From Chthoniobacteraceae bacterium (GTDB taxonomy: Bacteria; Verrucomicrobiota; Verrucomicrobiia; Chthoniobacterales; Chthoniobacteraceae): DNA of 37,817 nucleotides. Positions within the stretch are counted from its first letter, which is position 1. Each line of letters starts with the position of its first letter. Location of the stretch: positions 1-37,817 of the forward strand of contig CANJPY010000048.1 of the NCBI GenBank assembly GCA_947476255.1. The letters are read 5' to 3'. Shown piece by piece: positions 34,128-37,817 of the stretch. The notes beneath the pieces are model-generated. The model saw only the letters and a program-made list of their open reading frames with translations. It did no database searches and was not told the origin of the DNA. Both the position numbers and the translations under genes were made by a program.

Positions 34128-35092
34128 GACGAAACGCGATGAAACGGATCAAAATCAGAAGACTGCTGCTGCCCGCGCTAGTGTTCTCGCTTGGAGTGCA
34201 TGCGCTTGCGATTGCGGCACCGGATCCCGCAAAACTTGTAGAGCTTACCGTTGAACAGGCCGAGGTGTTGGTGGCGAAGAAGGGGCGTTTATCCCTGCCA
34301 GGCCTCACGTGGCTCTCTGCGGAGTCTGCCGCCGTGCTGGCGCGTCATGAGGGGGAACTTGAGTTGAACGGCCTCACGGAGCTTTCAGGGGCGGCGGCGG
34401 CCGGGCTTTCAAAGCACGCTGCGGTTCCCGGGTTTGCCCGATCCGATCTCTACCTCAACGGGATCCGTCATCTCAGCGTGCAGGCCGCTGAGGCGCTGGC
34501 GGCACACAAGGGTTGTGTGAGCCTGCATGGGTTGGAGTCGCTGGATTCTCTGCCACTGGCAACAAAGATTGCAGCGCAGTGGGGCGAGGTCCGGCTCGGA
34601 GTGACCACGTTGACCCCGGATGTCGCCGCTGAACTTGCCCGCAGCAGGGGTGTTTCGGAGGATCGCAGTCGTCCCGGAGTCGTCATCCGAAGAGGCGACA
34701 AGGCGGCGTCGATTCTGCGTTTCGACAGGTTAACATCGTTGGGCAAGGAGGTGGCGCAGGCGCTCGCGGGGGCGGATGGGGTGCTTGTTTTAAACGGCTT
34801 GGAGAGGCTCGAGGCGGGGGCTGCGGAGCAGCTTTCCCTGCGCAAGGGGACGCTTGTTCTTAACGGAATCAAGGAACTGTCGGTGGAGACCGCTGCTGCG
34901 TTGTCGGCTTTTCCGGGGGAACTCGTGCTCAAGGCACTGCCAAGTCTCCCTTCTGGAGGGGCTGCGGCTCTGGCCAGACACAAGGGCAGACTTTATCTCA
35001 CGGGCCTGAAATCGCTGACTGAAGCGGACCGGCAAGTTCTGGGGAAGCATCCTAACTTGGTGCTTCCGCGCGAGATCGGATTTTCGCAGTAA
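34124..35092 (+). CDS. Secreted leucine-rich-repeat-like (Ala-rich) protein
   Basis: 322 residues from the ATG at 34124, which forms ATGA with the preceding stop; an ATG at 34139 is a close alternative. A signal peptide (about 12-32) precedes about ten units of roughly 24 residues built on a [LV]-x-L-x-G-[LI]-x-x-L-[ST]-x-x-A-A-x-x-L-A-x-x-x-G pattern. Clear examples are LSLPGLTWLSAESAAVLARHEG, in which the key residues are the spaced Leu and Ala, then LELNGLTELSGAAAAGLSKH and LVLNGIKELSVETAAALSAFPG. This is the LRR variant common in planctomycetal and verrucomicrobial surface proteins. The central part (about 165-235) is less regular. It is last in the DUF1080/DUF1552/DUF1592 operon and so may bind or organise those partners. 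Confidence 0.8.
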   Translation: MRRNAMKRIKIRRLLLPALVFSLGVHALAIAAPDPAKLVELTVEQAEVLVAKKGRLSLPGLTWLSAESAAVLARHEGELELNGLTELSGAAAAGLSKHAAVPGFARSDLYLNGIRHLSVQAAEALAAHKGCVSLHGLESLDSLPLATKIAAQWGEVRLGVTTLTPDVAAELARSRGVSEDRSRPGVVIRRGDKAASILRFDRLTSLGKEVAQALAGADGVLVLNGLERLEAGAAEQLSLRKGTLVLNGIKELSVETAAALSAFPGELVLKALPSLPSGGAAALARHKGRLYLTGLKSLTEADRQVLGKHPNLVLPREIGFSQ

Positions 35093-35421
35093 GATGAAGA
35101 CCAATTCACTCCTGAAGGGGCGCGACACAGACCTCCATGGTAGGTGCCCACACTTCAGTGCCTGATTGGGGCGACTTTGCTTTCCATTTAGCTAAGGGCT
35201 GTGAGGAGAGGACTCGCGTGGCGGGCAGTTTAACTTAAAGCGAAATTCACTGTCTGCCAGGAAGAGCGCAGGAGGATGCGCCGGGGATGTTTTTCCGAAG
35301 CGAAAGAGGAGTGTGATAGTGCCGCCAGAAGCGCGGATGCAAGGAAGCTCCTTCGGGAGGTTGAGAAAGGCACAAGTCGTAAACTTTTGAATTTTATGCG
35401 CTGAGTTCGCAGAGGTGGGGC
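35093..35421. other. 329-nt convergent intergenic region
   Basis: Lies between the 3' ends of the LRR gene (plus) and the sialate esterase gene (minus). No open frame resembles a known family. A short stem with a TTCG loop (CTCC-TTCG-GGAG, at about 35349-35360) is the only structural element that stands out and may contribute to 3'-end formation. Otherwise I see nothing. Confidence 0.4.
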
Positions 35422-37005
35422 TCAGTTTGCCGCGGGATCCACCGGCCTGCGATCCGTCCGGAAGGGCAGCGAGGGAAGGCCTGCACCATTGTACACGGTG
35501 CACTCCGGGAAATTCCGGAACGCATAACGAAGCGAGGTGGGGTGCTCCACTCCAGGCGCCCTGACTTCAATCTCGCTGCCCTTGAGTTCCGCTGTGGCAG
35601 GGACAAAATTGTGGTCGATGCCAGCAAGTTCAAATCCTCCCGGGCCTTTCAGATGCAGGCCGTCCCCACTTTTGAGAACCGGGACAACTGCTTTGCCCGG
35701 AGAAAAGGTCACCTCCCCAAAAACGGGACCCTCGGAGACCGTGTTACGCTTGTACACATGGTTGAGGGCCCATAATGCGGCGCGCGCGCCGACGGCTTGT
35801 TTGTTGGGCGGGTGAATGTTGGAGGCCTCGCCGACATCGGTCGCTGAAACCACGCCAACGCCGGGGACGTCCCGGGCGACTTGGATCTGAGCCTCGCGCA
35901 TGAGCGCGTAGGAACCCTGATTCGGGGTCCAAGGCTCCGGCTTCCCGAAACCGGCAAGTGTCACGACGACAAACGGAAAAGGCGTGCCCCAGTCTTCCCT
36001 CCAGCCGCCGATGAGGTGTCCCATGAGAGAGGCGTAGAGCTCGCCCCGTCGCGCGTTGGATTCGCCTTGGTACCAGACTGCGCCTTTGATGTTAAAGGGT
36101 GCCAACGGCCGGATGTTGTTTTCGTAAAGACTACCCGTTGTCAAAACAGGCGCACTATCCTGAGCTGCAAAATTTTGGTCCGGGGTTAATTGAAGCTTGG
36201 GCGCTGCAGGACCCTGCGTTCCTGCGGATTTCGCGGCTTCAACCTCCTTTTTCCAGGCCTCCATGGCCTTTCGGTCTTCCGCCAATCGGGGGTCCTCGTT
36301 GAGTGTCTTGGCTTTGAGCTTGAGGCTTTGAAACGAGGCGTCGCTCTCCAATACCCTCGCAGGTGTCCATCGTTCAGCCGCCGTGCCTCCCGCGACCGCC
36401 AGCAACAAACCCACCGGAGCTTTTAGTTCAGCGCGTAGATGACGGGCAAAGAAGTAGGCCGTGCCGGAAAACTCGGGCACCGTCTCCGGACTGCACACCC
36501 GCCAACCTTTTCCTGCTTGAAAAAGGCGTATCGTGCCGTCGGTGGCCGCCGCTGTCTCCTTGTCCGCGTCGAGAACTCCGCCATAGCCGCACCAAGGCCC
36601 TTTTTGGACCGTCATTACCATGTTGGACTGCCCTGAGCAGAGCCAAACTTCCCCCGCAAGAATGTTGGAAAGCGTGAGGGTGTTCGAACTGCTGATTTCA
36701 AGGTCCGGAACCGGTCCCGACTTCTGAGCCGGCAGTTGGACTTTCCACGGGGTGGTGCTGCCTTTTCCCTCGGCCACTGCCAGCACGACGCCAGCCTGTT
36801 TGATGGTGACTTTTTCCCCCACGTCCGCCCATCCCCAGAAGTTCAGGGGTTCGCCACTCTGCAAGACCATGTCATTGCCGAACACTTTGGGCAGAGTGAC
36901 CGCGGCTTGAGCTGGGGCCGCCCCGAGCAGTGCCGAGATTGCGGCAGTTGCGGTCCAGATTCTAAAACAATATGCTGTGCGCAGAGAGAGAAGGGGAACG
37001 CTCAT
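35422..37005 (-). CDS. Sialate O-acetylesterase-like protein (two-part SASA domain)
   Basis: 527 residues with a signal peptide ending near residue 35 (AQAA). An N-terminal beta-domain (about 36-115) has VFGNDMVLQSGEPLNFWGWA, as in full-length sialate O-acetylesterases. The nucleophile follows in CSGQS127NM, then AVWYQGESNARRGELYASLMGHLIGGWREDWG, and the Asp/His region DVGEASNIHPPNKQAVGARAALWAL. Length and block order match the family. It should remove O-acetyl groups from sialic acid or other sugars, in the periplasm or outside. It is a different subfamily from the SASA protein at 12222-13460, which lacks the N-terminal domain and the GES motif. It is transcribed alone, convergent with the LRR gene. 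Confidence 0.92.
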   Translation of the reverse strand: MSVPLLSLRTAYCFRIWTATAAISALLGAAPAQAAVTLPKVFGNDMVLQSGEPLNFWGWADVGEKVTIKQAGVVLAVAEGKGSTTPWKVQLPAQKSGPVPDLEISSSNTLTLSNILAGEVWLCSGQSNMVMTVQKGPWCGYGGVLDADKETAAATDGTIRLFQAGKGWRVCSPETVPEFSGTAYFFARHLRAELKAPVGLLLAVAGGTAAERWTPARVLESDASFQSLKLKAKTLNEDPRLAEDRKAMEAWKKEVEAAKSAGTQGPAAPKLQLTPDQNFAAQDSAPVLTTGSLYENNIRPLAPFNIKGAVWYQGESNARRGELYASLMGHLIGGWREDWGTPFPFVVVTLAGFGKPEPWTPNQGSYALMREAQIQVARDVPGVGVVSATDVGEASNIHPPNKQAVGARAALWALNHVYKRNTVSEGPVFGEVTFSPGKAVVPVLKSGDGLHLKGPGGFELAGIDHNFVPATAELKGSEIEVRAPGVEHPTSLRYAFRNFPECTVYNGAGLPSLPFRTDRRPVDPAAN

Positions 37006-37464
37006 AGGGCCAATAAAAAATTTGGCTGGAGCTTACGATAAGTATCCAACTGGCGTGGGGCGAGTCCATTCGAGGACTCTTGGAAATGGGGTGGATGAAA
37101 AGCAGTGACCGTCTCCTTGTCTGCAATCAACGCCGCAAAGCACAACGGATTCAGCCGTTGGAAGCGGTCGAGGGGTTTCAAAAGTGCTTCAGAAACCACT
37201 GCAAGCGGCTCGCGTGATCGGTTTTCACGAAGGGCGACGACGCTAAACGCACCGATCCAATCCAGAGAAGGCCAGGCGTATGACGCTTAATCCGAGGGAG
37301 ACCTGTCCACCGCAATCCGAAAGGCGCTGCAAACTGGGGGGCATCCTGCGCCCAGGACAATGCAATTCGGGAAAGATCGATGGCGTTAGGCAACTGTTTG
37401 AGGTAGTAAACCTCAAATTGCGAGTGCACACCTTGTGGACCTCCCGATTGATTTCTCCACCCTA
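37006..37464. other. 459-nt divergent intergenic region
   Basis: Lies between the divergent sialate esterase (minus) and lipoprotein (plus) genes. Short frames exist on both strands, the best being 61 codons on plus that ends at 37465, but none resembles a family or has a signal sequence. It should hold promoters for both neighbours; none with two good boxes was found by eye. Confidence 0.4.
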
Positions 37465-37817
37465 ATGACTCCAGTTGTACGCATTCTTTCTTTGGTAATC
37501 GTTTCTTTAGTAACAGGTTGCATTTCGGAGGCCGGGCACTCTGTGTCCCCTCGACATGTGGCCATGTTATCGGCTGGAGGTGCTGATAAAAAGACATGGG
37601 TCTCGCTGGGTGAGTTTAAGTGCCACGCCGGTTATGTACGTGCAAATGGGTTCAAGGAGCAGATTCAGGGGCCAGGGCTTTTTGTTTTGAAGTCAGATTT
37701 TCTGGTTGAGGAGTTGTTTTGCGAGCATCGGTTGAGCGCAAAGCCCCTCACGCCGTGTGGGCAGATGACCCTCTACGGGGCCCATGCGCGAGTACATCAA
37801 AAGGCAGACGCTACGCA
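37465..37817 (+). CDS. Predicted lipoprotein, 5' part (runs off the window)
   Basis: The frame is open from the ATG at 37465 to the last base, 117 complete codons without a stop. The N-terminus is a textbook lipoprotein signal: a short charged n-region (MTPVVR), a hydrophobic core (ILSLVIVSLV), then the lipobox V-T-G-C19. The mature part begins ISEAGHSVSPRH and contains KTWVSLGEFKCHAGYVRANG and VEELFCEHRLSAKPLTPCG, with several Cys. No family is recognised from this fragment. The lipobox shows that it is anchored in the membrane by a lipidated Cys. The start has no Shine-Dalgarno sequence. The frame is supported by the signal and by length, but the product is only partly visible. Confidence 0.65.
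   Translation, partial: MTPVVRILSLVIVSLVTGCISEAGHSVSPRHVAMLSAGGADKKTWVSLGEFKCHAGYVRANGFKEQIQGPGLFVLKSDFLVEELFCEHRLSAKPLTPCGQMTLYGAHARVHQKADAT

Noticed and set aside
37280..37465. 61-codon plus-strand frame whose TAA overlaps the lipoprotein ATG by one base (TAATG)
   Set aside because: The overlap is typical of coupled genes, but the peptide has no motif or hydrophobic part; a chance overlap is more likely.
1..37817. CRISPR arrays, tRNA or rRNA genes, insertion sequences, prophage or integrase genes
   Set aside because: No regularly spaced repeats, transposase motifs, phage genes or conserved RNA sequences were recognised by eye. A dedicated RNA search was not possible.

Overview
The window looks like a chromosomal segment of a Verrucomicrobiota (PVC superphylum) bacterium. 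The evidence is a set of families typical of that group: DUF1549-type and DUF1592-type 'planctomycete' cytochromes, a DUF1552 protein, a propeller/HEAT/cytochrome protein, DUF6288, DUF5069, DUF4838 and DUF4091. The taxon is inferred from family content only; no rRNA or tRNA gene was recognised. Most predicted products carry secretion signals, so the region is dominated by periplasmic or surface proteins. Most start codons have no clear Shine-Dalgarno sequence and often follow C- or pyrimidine-rich stretches.

Layout. (1) 0.1-4.3 kb, minus strand: a sensor kinase with discoidin-like domains, its NarL-type response regulator (4-nt ATGA overlap) and, downstream, a DUF1549 cytochrome gene that stops just after its second CxxCH motif. 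(2) 4.6-15.0 kb, plus strand: a propeller/HEAT/cytochrome c protein, a CocE-type alpha/beta hydrolase, a DUF6288 PDZ/HEAT protein, a sialate-O-acetylesterase-like enzyme and an SGNH hydrolase with a Pro/Ala-rich insert. (3) 15.2-15.6 kb, minus strand: a DUF5069 gene, convergent with region 2 and separated from it by two hairpins. (4) 16.0-27.6 kb, plus strand: seven secreted proteins in a row. They are a glycoside-hydrolase-like protein, a DUF4838 protein with a C-terminal CBM9-like module, two paralogous beta-sandwich proteins flanking a stand-alone CBM9-like protein, a DUF4091 glycosidase-like protein, and a TPR protein with a CBM9-like C-terminus. (5) 27.7-28.5 kb, minus strand: an EamA/DMT transporter. 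(6) 28.5-29.3 kb: no convincing gene. (7) 29.3-35.1 kb, plus strand: a tight operon of a DUF1080-like protein, a Tat-exported DUF1552 protein, a DUF1592-type dihaem protein and an LRR-like repeat protein. (8) 35.4-37.0 kb, minus strand: a second sialate O-acetylesterase-like gene. (9) From 37.5 kb: the 5' part of a lipoprotein gene that runs off the window.

How the genes may work together: the best-supported theme is breakdown of complex, probably acetylated, glycans outside the cytoplasm. Three ester-cleaving folds (SASA twice, SGNH, CocE/S15) would remove acyl groups. The GH-like, DUF4838 and DUF4091 proteins would act on the glycan backbone, and the CBM9-like and beta-sandwich proteins would bind it. 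The discoidin-type sensor kinase could detect a glycan outside the cytoplasm. No SusC/SusD pair, sulfatase or well-characterised GH family was recognised, so the region 4 cluster is the best candidate for an undescribed system. Its substrate cannot be deduced from sequence alone.
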